In this document: positions 1-7,621 of the stretch, piece by piece
Position numbering within the stretch: position 1 is the stretch's first letter
Layout of the letters: every line of letters begins with the position of its first letter
Assembly (NCBI GenBank): GCA_964424375.1
Contig: CAYRIH010000007.1
Coordinates: 1-43,748 of the forward strand
Length of the DNA: 43,748 nt
Reading direction: 5' to 3'
Origin: CAYRIH01 sp964424375
GTDB lineage: Bacteria; Patescibacteriota; Kazan-3B-28; UBA10110
Translations under genes and position numbers: made by a program
The notes under the pieces: generated by a model
Seen by the model: the letters and a program-made list of their open reading frames with translations, nothing else
What the model was told of the DNA's origin: nothing
Databases searched by the model: none

Positions 1-56
1 GCAGCCTCTGAGGTGAAAAAACTTCACCAGCTCTGATTGCAACTAGTTCTCAAAAT

Positions 57-81
57 AAAACCCGCAAATCTGCGGGTTTTT
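57..81 (+). terminator. Rho-independent terminator of an upstream transcript
   Basis: A perfect 10-bp stem (AAAACCCGCA against TGCGGGTTTT) with a 4-nt loop is followed by a T-run. It ends a plus-strand transcript that enters from the left edge. The A-run on the 5' side means it could also act in the other direction. Bases 1-56 hold no start codon or ORF that I can support, only a small hairpin (GGTGAA/TTCACC, 12-28), so the terminated gene may be an RNA gene or the untranslated 3' end of a CDS. Confidence 0.8.
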
Positions 82-107
82 GCTTAGTATGATTAGGTAA
101 GAATAGC

Positions 108-137
108 TTGGAAAGCCAATTTTTGATGGGGTATAAT
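108..137 (+). promoter_or_regulatory. Sigma70-type promoter of the small membrane protein gene
   Basis: TTGGAA (108-113) and TATAAT (132-137) are separated by 18 bases. The -10 box ends six bases before the ATG at 144, so transcription should begin at or next to the start codon and give a leaderless mRNA. The same TATAAT-N6-ATG layout recurs at several other genes in this window. Confidence 0.7.
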
Positions 138-143
138 TGGACT

Positions 144-314
144 ATGAAAAAAGTTTTTTTAATCATTTTGATAGTTTTGTTTGCTGTAGTCTTTTTGAGG
201 TTTGTTGTAGGGGGGTCTGAAGATGATTGGATTTGCGATAGAGAAAAAGGTGAATGGGTAAAACACGGAGTTCCAAGTGCGCCAATGCCTACTGAACCAT
301 GTGGTAAGATATAA
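144..314 (+). CDS. Small membrane-anchored protein of CPR type
   Basis: This is a 56-residue protein with one hydrophobic N-terminal segment (about residues 3-22) and a short polar tail. The tail contains W-I-C, E-W-V-K-H-G, P-S-A-P-M-P and a final P-C-G. From memory, short proteins with this tail pattern recur in Patescibacteria genomes; I know of no assigned function. The two cysteines could form a disulfide outside the membrane. I chose the ATG at 144 rather than an upstream in-frame ATG at 108, because the -10 box at 132-137 lies inside the longer frame and the hydrophobic segment starts right after the Met-Lys-Lys. The gene stands alone between its own promoter and a structured intergenic stretch. 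Confidence 0.65.
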   Translation: MKKVFLIILIVLFAVVFLRFVVGGSEDDWICDREKGEWVKHGVPSAPMPTEPCGKI

Positions 315-360
315 TTAAGATAGGTTTTAAATAAGCTCATTGATAAAAAAGAAAATCAAA

Positions 361-442
361 TTAGACAACAGGGATAGCTGTAAGAACCTCCTTTTTTGTC
401 TAAAGACTCTCAACGGGCGAGGGTGGCTGAAAAGCCACCCTC
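361..442. repeat. Structured intergenic stretch with two inverted repeats
   Basis: Between the small membrane protein gene and mutM (315-526) there is no gene I can support. An 8-bp inverted repeat (TTAGACAA 361-368 against TTGTCTAA 395-402) is followed by a perfect 10-bp stem (GAGGGTGGCT 419-428, loop GAAA, AGCCACCCTC 433-442). The second hairpin is flanked by two direct copies of TCTCAA (408-413 and 446-451). Neither hairpin is followed by a T-run on either strand, so they do not look like simple terminators. A small RNA or a processing or attenuation structure is possible. Confidence 0.5.
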
Positions 443-492
443 CATCTCAAAAATTTTCCTATACGGAAATTAAACAGCCCCTCCTAGGCCGA

Positions 493-528
493 AGGGTAGC
501 TTCTTTGCAAGCTGCCCTATTTTTTATT
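493..528 (+). terminator. Rho-independent terminator on the plus strand
   Basis: A 10-bp stem with one G-U pair (AGGGTAGCTT 493-502 against AAGCTGCCCT 509-518) and a 6-nt loop is followed by ATTTTTTATT. It points along the plus strand and abuts the stop codon of mutM, which comes from the right. It would end transcription of the small membrane protein gene or of any RNA made from 315-490. Confidence 0.65.
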
Positions 529-1391
529 ATTTTTGGCAAGTGGAGCAGAAATAAGAACTGCGGCCGGCGGTTTNNNNNNNNNNTTAAAGTTTTACATTTT
601 TTACAAGGTAGTCCTTTGCGCTTATAAACTTTAAGATAATTTTGCATTCTACCTGGTGTTCCTTTGGCAGTTTTATAATCAGAAATAGTCGTGCCGGAAT
701 ATCTAATACCTTTTTTAAGAATTTGTTTAATGCTTAAAGTTAATTTTTTAACCTCATTTTTATTTAAAGTGCTGGCTTTGCGATCTGGTTTGATGCCAGC
801 TAGAAATAAACTCTCGCTGGCATAGATGTTGCCAATGCCAGCTATGTTGGACTGGTCTAAAATCACAGATTTAATAGGGCCTTTAGGTTTTTTTTTAATA
901 ATTTGTTGCAAAACATCTGCGGTGAAAGATTTACTAAGAGCATCAACCCCCAAATTTTTTATAAAAACATCTGAAGATATATTTTTAGTGGGTATAGCTT
1001 TAATCCAGCCGAATAATCTTTGGTCGTTGAAATATAAAACACCTTGAGAAAGCTTAAATATGATTCTAGTATGTTTGGAAGGCATGGAATTGATAAAATC
1101 AGCAGTGGAATGGCCTAGGTTTAGACGTTTTTTATTGTTGGCTATATAAATAAGCTGTCCAGTCATTTTTAAATGGATGAGCAAAGAAATATCTTTTGTC
1201 AGGTTGATGATGATTCCTTTGCCTCGACGAATAAGGTTTAGTATTTTTAAGTCTTTAAGTTTATTTAAAGTTAAACTACCATCAAATGATAAACTTTTGG
1301 TGCGAACCCGTTTGATATCTTTGATTATTTGATTGGTTAAAGGTTTTTTGAGTTCGCGAACCACAGTTTCTACTTCTGGTAATTCTGGCAT
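527..1391 (-). CDS. mutM: Formamidopyrimidine-DNA glycosylase (Fpg/MutM), interrupted by an assembly gap
   Basis: This is a base-excision repair glycosylase and AP lyase that removes 8-oxoguanine and formamidopyrimidines from DNA. The protein begins M-P-E-L-P-E: the proline that becomes N-terminal is the catalytic nucleophile, with the following glutamate. The helix-two-turn-helix region reads DQSNIAGIGNIYASE. The C-terminal zinc finger has C-K-K-C before the N-run. After it, a different frame reads T-A-G-R-S-S-Y-F-C-S-T-C-Q-K and stops at 527-529. That is the expected family ending, so the true stop is at 527; the frame continuing to 459 is an artefact of the gap length. Start at 1391 follows the conserved N-terminus. 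It is the last gene of a polA-hypothetical-mutM unit, 4 bases after its neighbour. Confidence 0.95.
574..583. other. Scaffold gap (10 N) inside mutM
   Basis: A run of exactly 10 N is a placeholder length. The Fpg zinc finger normally has 16 residues between its second and third cysteines, and the flanks account for 11. Five codons are therefore missing, which requires 12 unknown bases rather than 10 once the flanking A and AA are counted. Confidence 0.85.
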
Positions 1392-1395
1392 GGTT

Positions 1396-1920
1396 TTATT
1401 TTAATCTTTTTATGTTGCCCCAGCCGCGGCCTTGGAAGTCTCGGGGGAGTAGCCAAATTTCGGAAAAGATATTTGGGGGCACTATAATATCTTTTTCTAC
1501 TTTATCAAAATCAGATTTATCAAATATGCGAGAAGCCACCCGAACCACCAACAGTGTTTTGTAGGGGAAATCATAATTTTTAACCTGCCCCGCTTTTTCT
1601 GCCAAAAGCCCATTTAAATTTTCTATCAAATGGTCTGGCTCCATAATGGAGGACATGCTCTGGGTAGTACGGCCAAATAAAATTTTGGCTTCGTCGGTGC
1701 CGTAATAGAGGTGAGTAATTTCTATCCCAAGAGTTGTATCAGTGTTTTTATCTACAATTTTTAAATCTGGTTTTTCTCTTTGAGTTTTAATTTCAAAATT
1801 AACACCAAGTAGTTTGTTGTAAGAAGTAAGAAAATATTTACCCGCTAATTCTTCTAATTTTTTCTTTTCGTTACTGATAATAAGATGTTGTTTAAATTCT
1901 AAGATGTTGTTTTCATCCAC
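1396..1920 (-). CDS. Hypothetical protein, possible restriction-endonuclease-like fold
   Basis: This soluble protein of 174 residues has no signal peptide or membrane segment. Residues 51-69 read P-D-L-K-I-V-D, then G-I-E-I-T, which resembles the PD-(D/E)xK nuclease core of a beta-strand with an acidic residue followed by E-x-K. Here the last position is threonine, so catalytic competence is doubtful and the match is only suggestive. It lies 3 bases after polA and 4 before mutM in one tight minus-strand unit, so a role connected to DNA metabolism is plausible but not shown. I do not recognise a named family. Confidence 0.75.
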   Translation of the reverse strand: MDENNILEFKQHLIISNEKKKLEELAGKYFLTSYNKLLGVNFEIKTQREKPDLKIVDKNTDTTLGIEITHLYYGTDEAKILFGRTTQSMSSIMEPDHLIENLNGLLAEKAGQVKNYDFPYKTLLVVRVASRIFDKSDFDKVEKDIIVPPNIFSEIWLLPRDFQGRGWGNIKRLK

Positions 1921-1923
1921 GGT

Positions 1924-4107
1924 TTATTTTATAGGAATGGTTTCACCCCAATTTGGGCCGGCTTCGATATTAACCACGATTGGCACATCCAGTTTATAAA
2001 TGTTTTCCATTATGGTTTTGATTAGTTTGCCAACTTTTTCAACATCAGATTTGGGCACTTCTAAAACTAATTCATCGTGAACTTGGAGTAATAATTTTGT
2101 ATTTTTACTAATTTTTGGCAATTTTTTATTAATCTCTATCATGGCGGCTTTTAAAATATCGGCGGCAGTGCCTTGGATGGGCATATTTATAGCGGCGCGT
2201 TGAGCGGCTTGGTTAATAGCAGGAATTTTGGATTCAATTTCTGGGATATGGCGCCGTCGGCCAAACAAAGTTTCGACATAGCCATTTTTTTGGGCGAAAG
2301 CTACAATATCTTTCATATATTTTCGGATATTTGGATAAAGCTCAAAATATCTGTCTATGTATTTTTTAGCCTCTGGGATGCTCATGTCTGTGTTGGCTGC
2401 TAATCCGTATGGGCTAACTCCATAAATAATTCCAACACTTACAGTTTTAGCATCACGACGTTGTTGTTTTGTAATTTTACTAGGATCGATATTGTTAATC
2501 TCGGCTGCCACTCGAGTGTGAATGTCCTCATTGTTGTTAAAAGCATTCATCATAAATCTATCTTTAGCCAAAGATGCAACTATACGGAGTTCAATTTGGG
2601 AATAATCAGCCGTTAGTAGTTTAAAACCAGACGGGACTGTAAAGGCTTTGCGTATTTCTGCTCCAAATTCAGAACGGATGGGAATATTTTGCAAGTTTGG
2701 ATTTGACGAACTTAAACGTCCCGTGGATGTATCTTGAGCATAAGTGGTGTGAATGCGATTATTTTTATCTACTAACTTGGGCAGAGTTTCTAGATAAGTA
2801 TTGCGTAGTTTTTCTAGCTTTCTGTATTCTAAGACATTCTTAATTATGGGGTGCAAATCAATTAATTTTTCTAATTCGCCCACAGCTGTTGAGTAGCCAG
2901 TTTTGGTTTTTTTAATGCCTTCAGTTGGGAGAGCAAGTTGGTTATACAACATATCGGCCAATTGAAGAGGGGAGTTAAGGTTAAATGTATTTTTAGCCTG
3001 TTTATATATTGTTTGGGTTAATTTCTGCAAGCGCACTGAGACTTGCTTGTTTAAGTCTTGGATTAAGTCGATATTCAGTAGGATGCCGTTTTTTTCCATT
3101 TGTCGCAAAATAGGATCTAAATCTTTATCTAACCTGTCGGTGTAGCTTAAAGGGCGCTTGAGGATTTGAGAATCTGGGGGTTTAGAGTTTAGGGTATTAA
3201 TAAAAAGAGGTGTCTGCTGGGTGTTTGTTAGGGTGCCGTTAGGGATTTTATTAATTAAGCTGGTAAATCCAAGTTTATAGAAAAGATCCTTAACCTTATC
3301 AATATCAAATTCAATAGCCTGGGATTTTTTTAAATCCAGTTGGATTGGCATATCTGTTAAAATTGTGGCCAGTTGCTTACTCTGCATGGCCTGGGCGCGA
3401 TGTTTAATTAATAATTCTTTAATGCGGGTCGGCAGTTCATCTAAATGTTGATATATGTTTTCCAAGGTCTTATATTGCTTTAAAAGTTTTTTAGCGCCTA
3501 TTTCGCCAATCCCAGGAACCCCGGGGATATTGTCGGAGGGATCTCCGCGCAAACCCTTAAAATCGATAAACTGGATGGGATGCAAGCCTTTGATATTTAT
3601 TACATTATCTGTGTCATAAATAATAATATCTGAAAATCCTTTGCGAGGAGCATATACAAAAGTATGATCGTTTATTAACTGCAAAGTATCCATATCGCCA
3701 GTGGCAATATAAGTATCAATTGTGGCAGGTGTTTGGCGGGATAAAGTGCCGATAATATCATCAGCCTCGAACCCCTCTTTGGTAAAAACTGGGATGTTAA
3801 ATACTTCTACTAACTCTTGGATGCGGGGAATTTGATCATAAAGCTCTTGGGGAGCTTTTATGCGAGTGGCTTTGTAGTCTTGGTATTCTCGGTGCCTAAA
3901 AGTTGGCTTGCCAGTGTCAAAGGCCACAATAATATAGTCTGGCTTAAGCTTGGTAAAGATATTCAAAAGCATTACTGCAAAACCATATACAGCTCCAGTT
4001 GGTTCACCATTAGGAGAGGTGAGGTTAGCTCTGGATAAAGCATGGAAGGCTCTGTGGATTAAGGCGTGGCCATCGATTAATACTAGTTTTTCTTTGTTTT
4101 TACCCAT
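1924..4107 (-). CDS. polA: DNA polymerase I without a 3'-5' exonuclease domain
   Basis: Repair and Okazaki-fragment polymerase. Residues 1-290 form the 5'-3' exonuclease (F-E-A-D-D-I-I-G at 113-120, T-G-D-M-D at 136-140, G-L-R-G-D-P-S-D-N at 185-193). A short linker with no recognisable proofreading domain follows, and the polymerase domain occupies about 320-727: motif A D-Y-S-Q-I-E-L-R at 501-508, motif B on the O-helix from R550 to Y562, motif C V-H-D-E at 676-679. At 727 aa it is about 200 shorter than E. coli Pol I, as expected for loss of the proofreading domain. Position 558, equivalent to E. coli Phe762, is valine instead of Phe or Tyr. TATAAT lies exactly six bases upstream of the ATG, so the mRNA is probably leaderless. 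Confidence 0.96.
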   Translation of the reverse strand: MGKNKEKLVLIDGHALIHRAFHALSRANLTSPNGEPTGAVYGFAVMLLNIFTKLKPDYIIVAFDTGKPTFRHREYQDYKATRIKAPQELYDQIPRIQELVEVFNIPVFTKEGFEADDIIGTLSRQTPATIDTYIATGDMDTLQLINDHTFVYAPRKGFSDIIIYDTDNVINIKGLHPIQFIDFKGLRGDPSDNIPGVPGIGEIGAKKLLKQYKTLENIYQHLDELPTRIKELLIKHRAQAMQSKQLATILTDMPIQLDLKKSQAIEFDIDKVKDLFYKLGFTSLINKIPNGTLTNTQQTPLFINTLNSKPPDSQILKRPLSYTDRLDKDLDPILRQMEKNGILLNIDLIQDLNKQVSVRLQKLTQTIYKQAKNTFNLNSPLQLADMLYNQLALPTEGIKKTKTGYSTAVGELEKLIDLHPIIKNVLEYRKLEKLRNTYLETLPKLVDKNNRIHTTYAQDTSTGRLSSSNPNLQNIPIRSEFGAEIRKAFTVPSGFKLLTADYSQIELRIVASLAKDRFMMNAFNNNEDIHTRVAAEINNIDPSKITKQQRRDAKTVSVGIIYGVSPYGLAANTDMSIPEAKKYIDRYFELYPNIRKYMKDIVAFAQKNGYVETLFGRRRHIPEIESKIPAINQAAQRAAINMPIQGTAADILKAAMIEINKKLPKISKNTKLLLQVHDELVLEVPKSDVEKVGKLIKTIMENIYKLDVPIVVNIEAGPNWGETIPIK

Positions 4108-4112
4108 AATCT

Positions 4113-4151
4113 AATTATACCCTGCCACAAATTAAGAGGCAGGGTATAATT
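4113..4151. repeat. 14-bp perfect inverted repeat carrying the polA -10 box
   Basis: The arms 4113-4126 and 4138-4151 are perfect 14-bp complements (core TTATACCCTGCC/GGCAGGGTATAA) around an 11-base spacer. On the minus strand the arm nearest polA contains TATAAT (4119-4114), six bases before the ATG at 4107. The repeat also lies just after the end of the SIMPL gene. It may be that gene's terminator, an operator over the polA promoter, or both. No long T-run follows it. Confidence 0.65.
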
Positions 4152-4177
4152 TATATTAATTGAGGTTTAAATTAAGT

Positions 4178-5164
4178 TTAATTAAGAGAATAAATAATAG
4201 TAATAGTAGCGGTAATTAGGGTGGAGCCTTCTTCTAAACCAACTTCTGCGCCACCTCCAAATCCGCTATCCATTTCTAATAACGATTTATATGAAGGTGG
4301 GATAATTTGAGATGATCCTTCTTGGATAGAGATAATTTTACCTAACTTGGCTCCAGTAAGATTAGCTAGAGATTCAGCTTTGTCTTTAGCCTTAGCAATG
4401 GCTTGTTCCCTGGCCTCGTTTTGCACTTCTGTAATATCATCTACTGTAAATCTAACTTGATTAATTTCTGTAACTCCAGCCGTCCCTAGGGCTTGAACTA
4501 CAGCATCAGTATCTTCCAGTTTTCTGATAACTATCTCTAATAAATGATGGGTGCGATAACCTTTTAGACGAGGTTGTCTAGGGATAAAATAGTCATAATC
4601 AGGATAGATAGAATAGTTAACAGTTTTAATATCCTTGGCTTCGATATTAAATCTAGCCAATTCGTTTTTGATGGTAGCTAATTTTTCACTGTTATCTTTT
4701 TGTGATTTAGCTATATCCTTGGCCTCGGTGGTCACCCCAAAAGTTACTTTAGCCACATCGGGAGTGGCATAGGCTTTGCCGGTTTCTGTAATACGCAATC
4801 CTTGTTCTGCAATAGAAGCGGATGGCAAAATTTGATCATTGGTATTGAAAGCAATAGCAATGATAGCAACAGTTGTCATCAATACAAAGATTATAATTAA
4901 AGTCCAAAGAGAGGCGTGTTTATGCCCAAAGGTTATTGTTGGATGATCTTTGGGTTTCATTTCTGAATGAACTGGAGGTACAGGAGGAGGTGGAGGTGGG
5001 GGAGTTGGTTCTATAATTTTGTTGGGCTCAATATGTTGGTTTATTGGCTGGTCAAAACTGTTTTGAGCTGGTTGTGGTTGATCAGCAGGCATATCTGGTT
5101 CCGGTTGATTCCAATCTGCCCCCTCAGGTTGTTTTATAGGATTAAGGTTTTCGTCGAACTCCAT
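4178..5164 (-). CDS. SIMPL-domain (DUF541) membrane protein
   Basis: This bitopic protein of 328 residues has a cytoplasmic N-terminal tail rich in Pro, Gln and Asp with a run of eight prolines near residues 54-62. One membrane segment lies at about 86-107 (ASLWTLIIIFVLMTTVAIIAIAF), and an extracytoplasmic SIMPL domain covers about 122-328. The domain is recognised by R-I-T-E-T-G-K-A-Y-A-T-P-D-V-A at its start and by the A-R-E-Q-A-I-A-K-A-K-D-K-A-E-S-L-A helix near its end. Family members include BP26/OMP28 and E. coli YggE, which are linked to envelope and oxidative stress without a settled biochemical role. The start has a good ribosome site (AAAGGAG five bases upstream). It is a separate transcription unit between murE and polA. 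Confidence 0.88.
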   Translation of the reverse strand: MEFDENLNPIKQPEGADWNQPEPDMPADQPQPAQNSFDQPINQHIEPNKIIEPTPPPPPPPVPPVHSEMKPKDHPTITFGHKHASLWTLIIIFVLMTTVAIIAIAFNTNDQILPSASIAEQGLRITETGKAYATPDVAKVTFGVTTEAKDIAKSQKDNSEKLATIKNELARFNIEAKDIKTVNYSIYPDYDYFIPRQPRLKGYRTHHLLEIVIRKLEDTDAVVQALGTAGVTEINQVRFTVDDITEVQNEAREQAIAKAKDKAESLANLTGAKLGKIISIQEGSSQIIPPSYKSLLEMDSGFGGGAEVGLEEGSTLITATITIIYSLN

Positions 5165-5203
5165 ATTAACTCCTTTAATTAAATTTAGGATTATGACAAA
5201 TCA

Positions 5204-6538
5204 TTATGACATAGTTTTGAGAATGTTCTCAACTACTTCTCGTTCGTTATAAGGGATTTTTTGACCATTTTTGGCCATTACAGTTTGAGCACCCATGGCT
5301 AGCAGTAATATAGTGTCATTAGGCTGAGCGATATTTAGGGCATGAGCTATGGCATCTTGCCGGTTGATAATAATTTTAAGATTTTGGTTGGTTTGGAATT
5401 TATTTTTATCTATACCTTCTAAAATCTGATTAATGATATCTTCTGGATTCTCGGAGCCAGGATCTTCTTCAGTTAAAATAATATAATCGGCAAACTGGGA
5501 AGCAATTTGCCCCAGAATAGGGCGCTTGGTTTTATCTCGATCTCCTGTGGCACCAAATACAATTATTAGTCGATTATCCAAAGTTGGTTTAACAGCTTCA
5601 AAAACTTTTTTAAAACCATCTGGGGTATGGGCATAATCGATAATTATATTTAAGTCGCGGTTATTATTTATAAACTCCATCCGACCTGGCAGCTGCCACA
5701 TGCTTTCTAATCCAGTTTTAATATCAGCTAGACTGATGCCTAGGGCGTGGGCGGTAGTCGCAGCGGCTAAAGCGTTGGAGACATTAAAACGTCCCGGCAT
5801 TTTTAATTGAATGCTAATACTGTCAGAAGGAGTGTTAAAAATGAATTTTGTATGTTGTTTACCAAGTGCAATATCTTTAGCCCAAACTAGCTGATCGGGA
5901 GATTCAGGAGTATCTATATTGTCGATGGCAAAATAATATCTTTTATCAGCTTCAAAGGAGCCAAAATAAGCTTTTTGGGGGTCATCAGCATTGATGATAG
6001 CCATTTTAGGCATATTAGGCTTTCTTAAGCTGTAGTTTAAATTTTTAAATAATTGGCCTTTGGCTGTTTTGTAGTTTTCGAAAGTTTCATGATAATCCAA
6101 ATGGTCATGAGTGATATTAGTAAAGATAGCTATATCGTAGAAAATACCCCAAGTGCGATGTTGAGATAGGGCATGAGAGGTGGTTTCAACAATAGCATAA
6201 TCACATTTTTGATTAGCCATCTTTCTAATTAATCCCTGGATGGCAAATGGAGTTAGAGTAGTCATTTTTGTTTCGTTAATCCATTTTTTATTCCCAGTCC
6301 AGATATTAATAGTAGTAGCCAGCCCTACTTTAGCTCCACTGATTTCTAGAATATGTCCCAACATATTAGCAACAGTAGTTTTGCCATTGGTGCCAGTAAT
6401 ACCAATAACTTTCATTTTAGTTGAAGGAAAGCCATAAAAGGTGGCGGCTGCAACACCTTGGAATTTATGATAAGTGTCCAATAAAACAGGAGCTTTTAAT
6501 AATAATGGCCGCAGAATTTTTTTAAGTCGTTTGATCAT
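5204..6538 (-). CDS. murE: MurE-like UDP-MurNAc-peptide ligase
   Basis: ATP-dependent ligase of the Mur family, which adds the third residue of the peptidoglycan stem peptide in the cytoplasm. The P-loop GTNGKTT is at 49-55. The central domain has V-E-T-T-S-H-A-L, T-N-I-T-H-D-H-L-D-Y-H and the N-V-S-N-A-L-A-A-A segment; the C-terminal domain has D-Y-A-H-T-P-D-G and G-D-R-D-K-T-K-R-P. The usual N-terminal uridine-binding domain is strongly shortened (444 aa against about 490). Two specificity motifs are altered: the D-N-P-R of diaminopimelate-type enzymes is E-D-P-G (358-361), and the K-G-H-E region reads M-G-A-Q. The third residue may therefore not be diaminopimelate. It is one base downstream of the femX-like gene. 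Confidence 0.88.
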   Translation of the reverse strand: MIKRLKKILRPLLLKAPVLLDTYHKFQGVAAATFYGFPSTKMKVIGITGTNGKTTVANMLGHILEISGAKVGLATTINIWTGNKKWINETKMTTLTPFAIQGLIRKMANQKCDYAIVETTSHALSQHRTWGIFYDIAIFTNITHDHLDYHETFENYKTAKGQLFKNLNYSLRKPNMPKMAIINADDPQKAYFGSFEADKRYYFAIDNIDTPESPDQLVWAKDIALGKQHTKFIFNTPSDSISIQLKMPGRFNVSNALAAATTAHALGISLADIKTGLESMWQLPGRMEFINNNRDLNIIIDYAHTPDGFKKVFEAVKPTLDNRLIIVFGATGDRDKTKRPILGQIASQFADYIILTEEDPGSENPEDIINQILEGIDKNKFQTNQNLKIIINRQDAIAHALNIAQPNDTILLLAMGAQTVMAKNGQKIPYNEREVVENILKTMS

Positions 6539-6539
6539 T

Positions 6540-7562
6540 CTATTTAAAGAAATTTATTAGTTTATATAATCTAAACCACAGACGATCTAGTGGCAATTCT
6601 AAAGATCCTATATATTCTACCATCTGGCCGCCGAATCCAACTTTAAACCTAGTAACACCAGCCCAATTAGGGTGATTGTTATTATAATTTACTCCCCCAA
6701 AATCGTATAATACACATCCCTTATTTTTGGCAATTTGGATAGCTGTCCATTGCAAAGCATAGCTGGCCATTTTGTCTTTGTATCGCCAACTGGAAGCTCC
6801 ATGAAGATAAGTAGTAGTTTTACCAAACTGAGCAACCAAAATAGCTGCCAGGGGAGTGTTCTTATAATAAGCAATAAATAGCTCTATTAAACTTTGGGAT
6901 TTTAATACATCAAATTGTTTTTGATAATAGGTAGGCGGGTGTGATTTAAACCCACTGCGACCAGTAGTTTCTTTATTGAGCTGATTAAATATCTGTATAT
7001 CGTCGGAGTTCTTAGAAATTGTTACTGCTACGTCTTTTTTGGTGGCTAATCTAATATTGTATCGAGTTTTGGATTTCATTTGAGACAATATCTCAGTTTC
7101 TGTGTTTGAGATATTTAACATAAGATTAGTGGTAGGCTGGAGAGATTTTACAGAGGGTATAAATCCTAAGGATTTATATACAGAGACAGCAGTATTATCG
7201 GTTTTATTAACAGGGGGCTCAACTCTAAACAGGATGGCATTATGTTGAGGAGCTAGTTGTTTAATTTTTTGAATGATTAATTTAATCGCTTGGTGCTGCT
7301 GATGAGCCGGGGCAGATTTATTGATTAACAAATCTCGAGGAGCGTAAATAATATATTTTCTGAAACCAATAGATAATTTAATTGTCAGTAACTGAGTAAC
7401 AATCTGTTGGTTTTGAGTAATTCTAAATCTCCAAATTGTATTACCTAAAGATTTCTGGAACTCCCCCCAGGCCCAGCTTTGGAGTAGATTAGTTTGTGGG
7501 TGTTGGAGTAAGAAACGATCCCAACTTGCAGCATCTAACCCTTGGTTAACTGAGAGCTTCAT
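6540..7562 (-). CDS. FemX/FemAB-type aminoacyl-tRNA:peptidoglycan transferase
   Basis: This 340-aa protein is homologous to the Fem transferases, which use aminoacyl-tRNA to add cross-bridge residues to the peptidoglycan precursor at the membrane face. Family features are S-W-A-W-G-E-F-Q-K near residues 29-37, the K-S-K-T-R-Y-N-I-R-L-A segment, and the second GNAT-like domain with H-G-A-S-S-W-R-Y-K, Y-D-F-G-G-V and F-K-V-G-F-G-G near the C-terminus. The long coiled-coil arm of Staphylococcus FemA is absent, as in the FemX subgroup. It heads a two-gene unit with murE. On the minus strand TATAAT (7577-7572) lies nine bases before the ATG, so the leader is almost absent. Confidence 0.88.
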   Translation of the reverse strand: MKLSVNQGLDAASWDRFLLQHPQTNLLQSWAWGEFQKSLGNTIWRFRITQNQQIVTQLLTIKLSIGFRKYIIYAPRDLLINKSAPAHQQHQAIKLIIQKIKQLAPQHNAILFRVEPPVNKTDNTAVSVYKSLGFIPSVKSLQPTTNLMLNISNTETEILSQMKSKTRYNIRLATKKDVAVTISKNSDDIQIFNQLNKETTGRSGFKSHPPTYYQKQFDVLKSQSLIELFIAYYKNTPLAAILVAQFGKTTTYLHGASSWRYKDKMASYALQWTAIQIAKNKGCVLYDFGGVNYNNNHPNWAGVTRFKVGFGGQMVEYIGSLELPLDRLWFRLYKLINFFK

Positions 7563-7571
7563 AGTAGTTGC

Positions 7572-7615
7572 ATTATACTTTATTGTGATTTTTTGTGCTA
7601 CAGGTATGATATATT
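7572..7615. promoter_or_regulatory. Divergent promoters for the femX-like gene and tsaD
   Basis: The 59-base gap between the divergent genes holds a minus-strand TATAAT (7577-7572), nine bases before the femX-like start. A plus-strand TATATT (7610-7615) lies six bases before the tsaD ATG; TATGAT at 7605-7610 is an alternative. Neither gene has room for a Shine-Dalgarno sequence within a normal leader. Confidence 0.5.
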
Positions 7616-7621
7616 TTAAGT

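Noticed and set aside
1..56. Possible 3' end of the SRP (4.5S) RNA, because the window opens with GCAGCC as after the conserved SRP loop
   Set aside because: Only six bases match, and the following GGTGAA/TTCACC hairpin is not expected there. Without the left flank it cannot be decided.
340..627. Plus-strand open frame across the mutM gap
   Set aside because: It runs through N bases and is antisense to the well-supported mutM 3' end.
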